Source: VFZN01 sp963709325
GTDB taxonomy: Bacteria; Acidobacteriota; Vicinamibacteria; Vicinamibacterales; UBA2999
Direction of reading: 5' to 3'
DNA length: 64,000 nucleotides
Assembly (NCBI GenBank): GCA_963709325.1
Contig: CAVPVV010000001.1
Coordinates: 124,001-188,000, forward strand
Position numbers and translations under genes: made by a program. The notes beneath the pieces are model-generated. The model searched no databases. It had not been told where the DNA came from and saw nothing but the letters and a program-made list of their open reading frames with translations. Below are positions 38,314 through 45,946 of this stretch, one piece after another (the stretch's first letter is position 1; the number at the start of each line of letters is the position of its first letter).

Positions 38314-39101
38314 TGGATCTCGGACTGAAGGGAAAGCGGGCGCTCGTCCTCGCGGCGAGTCGCGGACTTGGATACGCGTGCGCCCGCGGGCTCGCGCAGG
38401 AGGGCTGCAACCTGGTGATCTGCAGCCGCGACGAGGCGCGCATCCAGGCGGCCGCGGAGCAGATTCGCAAGGATACCGGCGCGAAGATCGAAGCGCTCGT
38501 CGCCGACGTCAGCAACGCCGCGGAAGCGGAGCGCCTGGTCGGCTCGGTGGTGTCGGCGTACGGCGGCCTCGAGATCCTGGTGCACAACGCAGGCGGCCCG
38601 CCGGCGGGGCAGTTCCACACGTTGAACGAGGCGCAGTGGAAGCAGGCCTTCGAGCAGAACATGATGAGCTTCGTCCGCATCGTCACGGCGGCGGTGCCGG
38701 AGATGAAGAAAGCCGGCTACGGGCGCGTGCTGACGATCGCTTCGTCGTCGATCAAGCAGCCGATTCCGAACCTGATGCTGTCGAACGCGTTTCGCGCCGG
38801 CGTGTGGGGGATTGCCAAGACGCTGTCGCAGGAGCTCGGGCCGCAGGGGATTCTCGTCAACGTGATCGCGCCGGGGCGCATCGACACGGAGCGCATCGCG
38901 GAGCTCGATCAGGCCAATGCCACCCGCACTGGAAAAGCGATCGAGGAAGTGCGCAAGGCGTCGGTCGCGTCGATTCCCACCGGCCGCCTCGGCACGCCGG
39001 AGGAGTTCGCGAATCTGGTGGTGTTCCTGGCTTCGACGAAGGCGAGTTACATCTCAGGGCAGGGGATATTCGTCGATGGGGCAGCTGGAACCTCGCTGTA
39101 G
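38313..39101 (+). CDS. Atypical SDR-family oxidoreductase lacking the catalytic Tyr
   Basis: 262 residues. The Rossmann start reads LAASRGLGYA (residues 13-22), the HNAGGPP motif is at 91-97, and the catalytic Ser lies in ASSSIKQPIPNL. At the position of YxxxK (about 157-162) the sequence is SNAFRAG, so Tyr is replaced by Ser/Asn and Lys by Arg/Ala. A clear C-terminal SDR signature remains (GRLGTPEEFANLVVFLAS, SYISGQGIFVDG). It may be a divergent or non-canonical reductase. TAATG overlap with the DapA-like gene shows translational coupling. Confidence 0.88.
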   Translation: MDLGLKGKRALVLAASRGLGYACARGLAQEGCNLVICSRDEARIQAAAEQIRKDTGAKIEALVADVSNAAEAERLVGSVVSAYGGLEILVHNAGGPPAGQFHTLNEAQWKQAFEQNMMSFVRIVTAAVPEMKKAGYGRVLTIASSSIKQPIPNLMLSNAFRAGVWGIAKTLSQELGPQGILVNVIAPGRIDTERIAELDQANATRTGKAIEEVRKASVASIPTGRLGTPEEFANLVVFLASTKASYISGQGIFVDGAAGTSL

Positions 39102-39150
39102 CCGAGGAAGCACGAAGGGCGGTCAGAACACGGAGATCACAAGGGTAATC
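39102..39150. repeat. Decayed copy of an ACGAAGG-type repeat arm
   Basis: GAAGCACGAAGGGCGGTCAG and ACACGGAGATCACAAGG follow the SDR stop codon within a few bases; this resembles one arm of the inverted-repeat elements at 27573 and 52290 but without a matching second arm. Confidence 0.4.
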
Positions 39151-39177
39151 GAGGGCACGGCGGCCAAACCGTGCCCT

Positions 39178-39213
39178 GCCTCAACACCTCAAGCCCCGGG
39201 ACCTCAAGACTTC
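39178..39213. repeat. CTTGAGGT-type tandem repeat at the end of a ferritin-like gene
   Basis: On the minus strand the stop TGA lies inside TCTTGAGGTCCCGGGGCTTG, followed by AGGTGTTGAGG. Same family as 14110-14150 after lon. Confidence 0.5.
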
Positions 39214-39662
39214 GACACATCGGGCGGATCTTCGCCGAGCGCGGTGGCGAGGTCGATCTGGTGCTCCTGCTCCTGCCGCAGGATCTCGCGGATGTCCTCG
39301 GCCATCGCGTACTCGCCGAGGACCTCGCACTGCTTCACGCGCTCGCGGTAGGCGCGGATCGTGTTGTTCTCGTTCTCGAGGTCGGCGCGCAACATGCCCT
39401 CGGCACCTTTGGCGAGCTTGACCGGCAGTGCGGTCCCGTTCGGCATGCCGCCCAGGTAGTCAATCTGCTTGGCAATGGTGAGCGCGTGCTGCAGCTCTTC
39501 GCCGGCATGCACTTCCAGCTCCTGCGCAATGCTCATGTAGGCCGCGCCTTTCAGGGCCTGCGAATACACGACGTAGGCGAGGATCGCCTGATACTCGCGC
39601 GACAGGTCTTCCTGGAGGTTCTTCATGAGCTGCTCGCGGGTGATCGGCTTGTCGGTCGCCAT
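39204..39662 (-). CDS. Ferritin-like/bacterioferritin-family protein
   Basis: 152 residues; ATG at 39662 with GGAGAG upstream. A four-helix bundle with Glu/His carboxylate ligands: SREYQAILAYVVYSQ, QELEVHAGEELQHALTIA (E-x6-E-x2-H), ENENNTIRAYRERV and LRQEQEHQIDLATAL. This fits a bacterioferritin-like or DUF2202-type diiron protein. Likely oxidises or stores iron, or protects DNA. A second ferritin lies at 41042. Confidence 0.85.
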   Translation of the reverse strand: MATDKPITREQLMKNLQEDLSREYQAILAYVVYSQALKGAAYMSIAQELEVHAGEELQHALTIAKQIDYLGGMPNGTALPVKLAKGAEGMLRADLENENNTIRAYRERVKQCEVLGEYAMAEDIREILRQEQEHQIDLATALGEDPPDVSKS

Positions 39663-39798
39663 AGTGGGCTCTCCAAGGTCGACTGTGACCGGGCCGCGGG
39701 TCATCCACGGGCGGCCACAGCGCTCAAGCGGCGCCCAGTGCAACGAACATGCCTGTTACGCTCCAGCCGCGGACCCGCATCACCCGATAGACCTTCGT

Positions 39799-39804
39799 TA
39801 CAAT
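39799..39804 (+). promoter_or_regulatory. Putative -10 box (TACAAT) near the mltB-like start
   Basis: TACAAT overlaps the first ATG (39803) of the transglycosylase gene and is 7 bases before an in-frame GTG at 39812. If used as a promoter, the leaderless start would be the GTG. Confidence 0.35.
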
Positions 39805-40825
39805 GCGGTTCGTGCGAGCTCTGCCGATTGCGATAATTTGCGCCGGTCTGGCGATCCTCGCCGCGTCACCGAAGGCGCAGGAACCGGAGCCAAAGCCAAG
39901 CTTCGACACCTGGCTGGCCCGCATCCGGAGCGAAGCGCTGGCAAACGGCATCAGCGAGGGGACGGTGTCCCGGGCCTTGGACGGGCTCGAGCCACTGCCG
40001 GTCGTCGTCGAGCGCGACCGCAGTCAGGCCGAGATCGTACTGAGCATCGACGACTACGTCCGGCGCCGCCTGACGCCGAAGTTCGTGAAGGCAGCCAACG
40101 AGCACGCCGCCGCCGAGCGGGTCACGCTGCAGCAGGTCAGCGATCGCTACGGTGTTCAGCCGCGATACCTGGTCGCCGTCTGGGGAATGGAATCGAACTT
40201 CGGACGGTTCAGCGGCGTCCGGCCAGTGGTGCAGGCGCTGGCGACGCTGGCCTGGGAAGGGCGCCGCGGCGCGTTCTTCACCAGCGAACTGATGGACGCC
40301 CTTCGGATCGTCGATCGCGGCGACATCGATCTCGCGGTGATGAAGGGCTCGTGGGCCGGAGCGATGGGCCAGACGCAGTTCATGCCCTCGAGTTATCTCA
40401 AGCACGCCGAGGACTTCGACGGCAACGGCGATCGCGATATCTGGCGATCGACGCCCGACGTGCTCGCCTCGATCGCCAACTACCTGAAAGCCTACGGGTG
40501 GAAGGCCGACGAGACATGGGGCCGGGAGGTGCGCCTGCCGGCCGCGAAGGCCGACTCGATCGTCGAGAAGGTGGGCCTGCGCACCGAGGGATGCCGGGCC
40601 GAGCGCGAGATGACCGTCCGGCGCCCGCTCAAACAGTGGCAGGCGCTCGGCGTCCGCGCCCTCGACGGCAAGGCGCTGCCTTCCGCCGAACGTGATGCCT
40701 CGCTGCTCCGCGCCGGCAAGCGGGCGTATCTCGTCTACGGCAACTATGAGGCGCTGCTCGGCTACAACTGCGCGCACGCCTACGCGCTGGCGGTGAGCCA
40801 GTTGGCCGATCGGATTCGCCGCTAG
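39803..40825 (+). CDS. Lytic murein transglycosylase (MltB family)
   Basis: 340 residues with a signal peptide (ALPIAIICAGLAILAA). SLT/MltB fold: catalytic Glu in WGMESNFGRF, followed by LATLAWEGRRGAFF, GSWAGAMGQTQFMPSSY and DFDGNGDRDIW (EF-hand-like loop), all typical of MltB/SltB enzymes that cleave peptidoglycan to form 1,6-anhydromuramic ends. No peptidoglycan-binding domain is attached. The GTG at 39812 is a good alternative start because TACAAT overlaps the ATG. Confidence 0.92.
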   Translation: MRFVRALPIAIICAGLAILAASPKAQEPEPKPSFDTWLARIRSEALANGISEGTVSRALDGLEPLPVVVERDRSQAEIVLSIDDYVRRRLTPKFVKAANEHAAAERVTLQQVSDRYGVQPRYLVAVWGMESNFGRFSGVRPVVQALATLAWEGRRGAFFTSELMDALRIVDRGDIDLAVMKGSWAGAMGQTQFMPSSYLKHAEDFDGNGDRDIWRSTPDVLASIANYLKAYGWKADETWGREVRLPAAKADSIVEKVGLRTEGCRAEREMTVRRPLKQWQALGVRALDGKALPSAERDASLLRAGKRAYLVYGNYEALLGYNCAHAYALAVSQLADRIRR

Positions 40826-40831
40826 TACAAT
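40826..40831 (+). promoter_or_regulatory. Putative promoter of a small membrane gene (TACAAT)
   Basis: TACAAT seven bases before the ATG at 40839, with TTGGCC 18 bases upstream as a weak -35. Suggests a leaderless transcript. Confidence 0.45.
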
Positions 40832-40838
40832 CCACAGG

Positions 40839-41024
40839 ATGGCTGCTGTCAGCAAACCCACCGCCGGGCAGGTCGCGGCCTGCGCGATCGGCGCCGTCGT
40901 CTCGATGATCGCCGGCGTCTATTTCGGCGGCCACGGGCAACTGCCGCCGGCAATGGCCGGCGCCGGCCTGTTCGTGGCGCTTGGCGGCCTCACCTTCGAG
41001 CTGGCCCGCCGCCGCTCGCTGTAA
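40839..41024 (+). CDS. Small membrane protein (61 residues)
   Basis: Two hydrophobic segments (AACAIGAVVSMIAGVYFGG and AMAGAGLFVALGGLTFELA) separated by a short loop, with a basic C-terminus (RRRSL). No family recognised. Support as a gene: a plausible promoter, good codon use and its tight fit between the transglycosylase and ferritin genes (17 bases to the latter). Confidence 0.65.
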   Translation: MAAVSKPTAGQVAACAIGAVVSMIAGVYFGGHGQLPPAMAGAGLFVALGGLTFELARRRSL

Positions 41025-41041
41025 CCAAAGGACACCTCCGC

Positions 41042-41566
41042 ATGACACCGGACCTGTTGAAGGGACTCAACCAGCACCTCTCGCTCGAGTTCCGCGCCGC
41101 CCACGAATACCTGGCCATGTCGATCTGGCTCGCCGAGCACGATCTGCCGGGCTTTTCGAAGTGGATGGCCCAGCAATCGTCCGACGAGCGCGTGCACGCG
41201 CAGCGCATCATCGACCACCTCGTCGAACGGGACCAGAAAGTGAAGCTGCCGGCGGTCGACGCGCCCCCGATGGATTGGAAGTCGGCCGAGGCCCTGTGCG
41301 CGCACGTGCTGAAGAACGAGCAGGACGTGACCGCGTCGATCAACGAGCTCTACGCCGCTGCCGAGAAGGCCAAGGACCGCCCCTCGACGGTGATGCTGCA
41401 GTGGTTTGTCAACGAGCAGATGGAGGAGGAAGCTGCCGCCCGCGCCGTGCTCGGCCGTATCCGCCTGGCCGGGAACACCGGAGTGGGGCTGCTGATGATC
41501 GACCAGGAGCTCGCCAGCGGGAACATGCCCGGAATGCCGGCCGCGCCGGCCGACGCCGGCGCCTGA
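41042..41566 (+). CDS. Non-heme ferritin (FtnA-like)
   Basis: 174 residues; ATG preceded by AAAGGACACC. Ferroxidase ligands: Glu in LSLEFRAAHEYLAMSIW, the E/H pair in DERVHAQRIIDHLVERD, and the late EEEAAARAVLGRI helix with its acidic residues. Typical of FtnA cage-forming ferritins that store iron. It ends in a flexible Ala/Gly/Pro tail. Directly after its stop codon begins a heptamer repeat. Confidence 0.9.
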   Translation: MTPDLLKGLNQHLSLEFRAAHEYLAMSIWLAEHDLPGFSKWMAQQSSDERVHAQRIIDHLVERDQKVKLPAVDAPPMDWKSAEALCAHVLKNEQDVTASINELYAAAEKAKDRPSTVMLQWFVNEQMEEEAAARAVLGRIRLAGNTGVGLLMIDQELASGNMPGMPAAPADAGA

Positions 41567-41620
41567 CAAGGCAGAAGGCAGAAGGCAGAAGGCAGAAGGA
41601 CAGGGCAAAAGGCAAAGGGA
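41567..41620. repeat. GAAGGCA heptamer tandem repeat
   Basis: Starts at the base after the ferritin stop: CAAGGCAGAAGGCAG repeated as four to five GAAGGCA units, then degenerate GACAGGGCAAAAGGCAAAGG. Its end supplies the GGGAG before the cupin GTG start. The same heptamer forms the array at 48351-48404. Confidence 0.7.
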
Positions 41621-41623
41621 GAA

Positions 41624-41932
41624 GTGGGCGCTCGTCGCTGGAACGAAGCAGTTGACGGTCCCCTCGACGAGGCGGCCCTGCGCAGGAAACTCGAAGGGCT
41701 CGGGTATCGCGTCGCGCGCTACACCTACGAGCCCGGTACCGTGTTTCCCGACCACACGCACGGCGTGGACAAGATCGACGCAGTCATCTCCGGCCGCTTC
41801 CGTCTCGTAATCGGAGGACACCTCCATGTTCTCGGCCCCGGCGACTGGGTCGAAGTGCCCCGCGGCGCCGTCCACAATGCCACCGTCATCGGGGATGAAC
41901 CGGTCGTGAGCCTCGACGCAATCAGGATTTGA
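41624..41932 (+). CDS. Small cupin-domain protein
   Basis: 102 residues from a GTG with AAAGGGAGA just upstream. Single cupin_2 barrel: PGTVFPDHTHGVDKIDAVISG (first motif, with two His and a metal-ligand pattern) and LGPGDWVEVPRGAVHNATV (second motif). Small cupins bind metal and act as sensors, isomerases or dioxygenases; the role here is unknown. A C/A-rich 9-mer array follows its stop. Confidence 0.82.
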   Translation: MGARRWNEAVDGPLDEAALRRKLEGLGYRVARYTYEPGTVFPDHTHGVDKIDAVISGRFRLVIGGHLHVLGPGDWVEVPRGAVHNATVIGDEPVVSLDAIRI

Positions 41933-41935
41933 ATC

Positions 41936-42013
41936 CCGAACATCCAGAACCCCGCGAACCCCGCGAACCCCGCGAACCCGCGACCCCGCGAACCCCGCGA
42001 ACCTCAAAACCTC
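41936..42013. repeat. CGCGAACCC nonamer tandem repeat
   Basis: Begins in effect at the cupin TGA stop (TGAATCCCGAACATCC) and continues with about six copies of CGCGAACCC up to the next ATG at 42014. Inverse of the GGTTCTCGA units downstream of clpX; the unit of nine keeps any reading frame. Confidence 0.7.
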
Positions 42014-42925
42014 ATGCGCATCGCGATATTCGGCACTGGTGCGGTCGGCGGCTACTTCGGTGGACGACTGGTCGCGTCTGGAGAGGATGTATCGTTCATC
42101 GCCCGCGGCTCTCACCTTGCGGCGCTGCAGAAGAACGGGCTCCGGATCACGAGTCCGAAGGGAAACGTACATGTTCCCGTCACGGCCACCGACAATCCCG
42201 TGGCGATCGGACCGGTGGACGTGGTGGTGTTCACGGTAAAGCTCTACGATGTCGACGCGTCCGCGGCCCTGCTCGCGCCGCTCGTGGAGCGGGATACGGT
42301 GGTGATCACTCTGCAGAACGGCGTGGAGGCTGTGGGCATGGTCGCGCGCCACGTCGGCGCCGATCACGTCGCCGGCGGCGTGGCCTACATCGTCGCCGTG
42401 ATGGACGAGCCCGGCCACGTTCGCCACACCACTGCCGATCGCCTCGTCTTCGGCGAGAGCGACCATCGCGCGTCCGGACGGCTCGAACGCTTCCAGGAGG
42501 CTGGGCGAAAAGCCGGCTTCACGGCGGACCTGACGACCAACATCGACCTGGAGCTCTGGCTCAAGTTCGTCCGCCTGACGACGTGGAGCGGGATGACGAG
42601 TGCGACGCGGTCGAGCATGGGCGTGATCCGCCAGCACGCTGCGCTCCTGACCATGATGGACGCGATGATCGAGGAGGCGATGGCGGTCGGCCGGGCGCGC
42701 GGCATCGCGTTTCCCGACGGGATTCCCGAGGCCACCCGGCAGATGGTGCAAACCTTCCCGGCTGAGTCGAAGTCGTCGATGCTGGAGGACCTGGAGCGCG
42801 GCCGCCGGCTCGAGCTGCCCTGGTTGAGCGGCGCAGTCGCGCGAATGGGCGAGGAAGCCGGAGTTGCGACGCCAACCCACCGTTTTGTCACCGGCATTCT
42901 GTCGCCCCACCAGAACGGGCGCTGA
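42014..42925 (+). CDS. 2-dehydropantoate 2-reductase-like (ApbA/PanE family)
   Basis: 303 residues. Rossmann motif GTGAVGGYFGGRL at residues 7-19, Lys in the ELWLKFVRL helix expected to be catalytic, and the C-terminal helical PanE domain (MVQTFPAESKSSMLEDLERG). The Asn usually found after the Lys motif is not obvious here, so it may be a related ketoacid reductase. PanE reduces ketopantoate to pantoate with NADPH in CoA synthesis. Confidence 0.85.
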   Translation: MRIAIFGTGAVGGYFGGRLVASGEDVSFIARGSHLAALQKNGLRITSPKGNVHVPVTATDNPVAIGPVDVVVFTVKLYDVDASAALLAPLVERDTVVITLQNGVEAVGMVARHVGADHVAGGVAYIVAVMDEPGHVRHTTADRLVFGESDHRASGRLERFQEAGRKAGFTADLTTNIDLELWLKFVRLTTWSGMTSATRSSMGVIRQHAALLTMMDAMIEEAMAVGRARGIAFPDGIPEATRQMVQTFPAESKSSMLEDLERGRRLELPWLSGAVARMGEEAGVATPTHRFVTGILSPHQNGR

Positions 42926-42957
42926 CGGGGACTTTCGTGTCCTCCGTGGGCTTCGTG
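42926..42957. repeat. Single arm of the ACGAAGG repeat family
   Basis: ACTTTCGTGTCCTCCGTGGG and CTTCGTGTTATG, the inverse of the ACACGAAGGC arms seen at 27573 and 52290, lies between convergent panE-like and SnoaL-like genes and overlaps the latter's stop region. Confidence 0.4.
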
Positions 42958-43854
42958 TTATGCCGGTGTCACGTCGGCTACGAGTTGCCACCGGTTGCCG
43001 GCCCCCAGGGTCCAGACGCGGACGTAATAGCCGCTCTGCGGCTTGCCGTCGGCGCCGGTGAGCGTCACTTTGCCCCACGTGTAGCCCAGGTCGCCTGACG
43101 CGCCTGTCTCGCTCTTCATCGGCTCGCTGGTCATCGCCTTGACGTTAGCTTCGAGCCATTTCGCCGCTTCGTCGCGCGAGGTCATCGGCAGCACGCCGTT
43201 GCGATGGAGGCGCCCTTGCGGATGCATCACCGCTCTGAATGCCGACGCCGCGCCGTCCTTCGCCAGCGCCGTTGAGAGCGCCTTGTCAGCGTCGAGGAGA
43301 CTCGCCTCCGCCTGCGCACGCCCGCCAGCGGTACCGGTGGCGCGGGCAGGCGCGCGCACGAATCCCGGTGCGAACGGCACTTCGGACGGCGGCTGAACGC
43401 CAACGTCCAGGATCACGCGGAAGCTTCCATCCGCCTGCTTCTTCCAGACCGAGAAGTAGCACCCGTGCCGCACGCTGCCGTCCGGCTGCGGGTATTTCAC
43501 CGGGCCGGTGAGATAGCCGAGATCGGCGCTGGCGGCGATGTCGCCGGTGCGCGGCTCCCACGTGAACGCCGGTCGTCCAGCCGGCGGTGGAGGCTGCTTG
43601 CGCAATCGTTCACGGGCCGGCCCGGGATCTGGCTGAAAGTTCACCGACTCGTCGGCGAAGAACTCGATGAAGGCGTCGCGCGGCGTGGCCTCAGTCGCCT
43701 TGCGCGAGAACGCGCGTTCCGCATCGGCCATCGCAACGAGAGCCGGCGGGATCGCGTCGCCTTGTGCGGTGGCCAATGAACCGAATCGAGCGATGGCCAG
43801 GAAGACGGCGGCGGCCAGTGCCGACCGGCCGACAATCGTGACGCATGTAGGCAT
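42958..43854 (-). CDS. Secreted protein with two SnoaL/DUF4440-like domains
   Basis: 298 residues with a signal peptide (ALAAAVFLAIARFGSLATA). Two similar halves: residues about 35-160 (MADAERAFSRKATEA, FADESVNFQPDP, SVWKKQADGSFRVILDVG) and about 180-298 (DADKALSTALAKDGAASAF, MHPQGRLHRNG, YYVRVWTLGAGNRWQLVADV). Each has the cone-like alpha+beta pattern of DUF4440/SnoaL proteins. Ligand unknown. Confidence 0.75.
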   Translation of the reverse strand: MPTCVTIVGRSALAAAVFLAIARFGSLATAQGDAIPPALVAMADAERAFSRKATEATPRDAFIEFFADESVNFQPDPGPARERLRKQPPPPAGRPAFTWEPRTGDIAASADLGYLTGPVKYPQPDGSVRHGCYFSVWKKQADGSFRVILDVGVQPPSEVPFAPGFVRAPARATGTAGGRAQAEASLLDADKALSTALAKDGAASAFRAVMHPQGRLHRNGVLPMTSRDEAAKWLEANVKAMTSEPMKSETGASGDLGYTWGKVTLTGADGKPQSGYYVRVWTLGAGNRWQLVADVTPA

Positions 43855-43942
43855 GTCACAGATTGTTGGCGCGGCCGGGTGAAGGCGTCGAGCGGAATGT
43901 GACGAAGCGCGGGTCCGGCGGGCTGAAAGGTTGGTCCTCCGC

Positions 43943-44827
43943 CTACTTGCCCAGCTCCTTGTAAATGATGTCCACGTCAGCCTTCGCCCGCTGCATGTTG
44001 TAGTCCTTGAACTTTGCTGCCGGCGTGAAGGCCGAGACCGCCTGGTCCGCCGTCCGGCCTGCCGTAGCCGAGGCCTTCACGGAGCTGACAAACGATTGCA
44101 TGAACTCTCCGTAGTCCAGGAACGCCTGCCAGGTGGTCACCGGCGAATGCCCGGGAATGATCGTGTCCACGTTCTTGATCGCGGCCGCGGCTTTCTTCAG
44201 CGTCTCGGGATAATCCGAGCCCGAGCCGCCGTTATTGGTGTCGATCAGCGGCGCATTCGTGCCAGCGAAGGCGTCGCCGGAATGCATCACGCGCAGATCC
44301 CGGAAGACGATGAACGCGTCGCCGTTGGTGTGGGCGCGGCCGAAGTAGTAGAGGTCGATCGCCTCCTTGCCGCCGAGCACCGTCATCTTGTCGCCGAAGG
44401 TTTTGTCGGCGAGCCCGTGTGCCTTGGCGGGGTCCTTGAACGCGTCCATCCGCTTCATGTTCGCGGAAGTGTTCTCCTGCGCGATGATTTCGACGCTGGC
44501 GGGAAAGAACTCGTTGCTCCCCACGTGATCGCCGTGGGTGTGCGTGTTGATGATGTGAGTGACCGGCTTGTTGGTGACGGTCTTGACCTTGTCGAGAATC
44601 GCCTGGCCCCAGTTGGCCAGCTTGGTGTCCACCAGCACGACGCCGTTGGCGGTAATGAACGCTGCGGTGTTCCCGCCGCCGCCGGTGATCATGTAGAGGT
44701 TGTCCTTCACCTTCTCGATCTCCGCGACGTTGGGACCTGCCGGCTGCTGTTCTGCCGCAAAGGGCGCAGCAATGATCGCCGCAGCTCCAACCGCCGTGAT
44801 GACGCCCAGCACTCCTGCACGTGTCAT
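43943..44827 (-). CDS. MBL-fold metallo-hydrolase (secreted)
   Basis: 294 residues from the ATG at 44827, with a signal peptide (GVLGVITAVGAAAIIAAPFA). The metallo-beta-lactamase motif THTHGDH spans residues 95-101, with later ligands at a His in IVFRDLRVMHSGDAF (with its Asp) and the IIPGHSP His. Typical of periplasmic MBL hydrolases such as lactamase- or glyoxalase II-like proteins. Overlaps hupE by 4 bases. The apparently longer open frame upstream is out of register with hupE and is not real. Confidence 0.88.
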   Translation of the reverse strand: MTRAGVLGVITAVGAAAIIAAPFAAEQQPAGPNVAEIEKVKDNLYMITGGGGNTAAFITANGVVLVDTKLANWGQAILDKVKTVTNKPVTHIINTHTHGDHVGSNEFFPASVEIIAQENTSANMKRMDAFKDPAKAHGLADKTFGDKMTVLGGKEAIDLYYFGRAHTNGDAFIVFRDLRVMHSGDAFAGTNAPLIDTNNGGSGSDYPETLKKAAAAIKNVDTIIPGHSPVTTWQAFLDYGEFMQSFVSSVKASATAGRTADQAVSAFTPAAKFKDYNMQRAKADVDIIYKELGK

Positions 44828-45946
44828 GCTCCGCCTCCCTGTAGGAACAGCCGTTCGATGAACCAGTAAGTGCCGGCAAGGATAACGCCAACCGAGCCCC
44901 AGCGCGCCAGAGGAACCATCATCGCCGGCCGGGCTCTGACCACCAGCGCCAGCAGCGTCGCCGCCACCGAGACGATGATGAGCTGGCCGATCTCGACGCC
45001 GACGTTGAAGGACACCAGCGACCAGGCCAGCGCCTCGCGCGGCAGGCCGAACTCCTTCAGCACCGAGGCGAACCCAAAGCCATGGATGAGACCAAAGAAG
45101 CCGGCAAAGAGCGGCCGGGCATCTCTCGCCGGCGCACTGGCGCTGGCGGCACTCGCTGTGCCGGGAAGGACGAAGAGATTGTCCGTACCCACGACCACGA
45201 TCGTGAGAGCGATGAGTGGTTCGATGATCCGTCCGGGCGGGCTGAAGATGTCGAGCGCCGCCAGCGACAGCGTGATGCTGTGCCCGATCGTGAAAGAGGT
45301 AACGATCAGCGCCAGGCGCCGCAGGGTGCCGCCCGGGAGCAGCAGGCCGATCAGAAAAAGTACGTGGTCCGGGCCAATCAGGATGTGCTCGATACCCGAC
45401 GCGACGAACGTCCGGATCACCGACCACCGCCCTTGCGTCGTCCCGGCAAAGAACCGCATGGATGGCGCGTCGGCGGTGAGGATGCTCTGCTGGCGTAGCG
45501 CGCTGTCCTCGTAAATGTTGACGAAGGTCTGGTGAATCGGATCGTAAGGGAACATCACCGCGTCGATGTCGATCCGGCCAGGCCGGTCGCCGAGGGTAAA
45601 CGAAAGCTTGAGGCCGAACCGCTCGGGGACCACCTCGATCCCGGTCCACTGCGGCCGTCGCCGCGTTCCGTCGGCCGCGAGATGGAGACGTGGGCCGAGC
45701 AGGTCCTGCAGCTGCGCGCGATAGCGCTCGGCAACCGCCGGGTCGAGCAGCTGGTCGGCTGGTTCGATTCCCAGGTCGTGGGCGGCGTCGAGGTCGTGGA
45801 CGATCAGCGGACCCGTGGACGCCGCTGTCGTCAATCAGCAGATCGAGAAATGAAAACGGCGCAGGGTGTGCGCCTGCAGGAAGAGAGGCGGCGGCGACGA
45901 GGCAGGCGCCAAGCAGCAGCGCACGGGTCTGCTGGATCGCCGTCAC
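44824..45946 (-). CDS. HupE/UreJ-type membrane protein, interrupted by a +1 frameshift
   Basis: The intact reading would be about 373 residues: a GTG at 45946 (overlapping the PAP2 stop), a signal peptide (ALLLGACLVAAASLPAGA), then AHPAPFSFLDLLIDDSGVHG in one frame, continuing in the next frame as LIVHDLDAAHDLG, an extracytoplasmic domain, and six or seven membrane helices with GPDHVLFLIGLLLPG, FTIGHSITLSLA and LIHGFGFASVLKE, the HupE/UreJ_2 signature. The shift falls near 45808-45814, where one extra base separates the frames. Without repair, the expressible part (44824-45834, TTG start) lacks its signal peptide. HupE/UreJ proteins are linked to nickel transport. Confidence 0.8.

Noticed and set aside
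41567..42013. Possible CRISPR array
   Set aside because: Repeat units are 7-9 bp with no spacers of 30 bp and no cas genes in the window.
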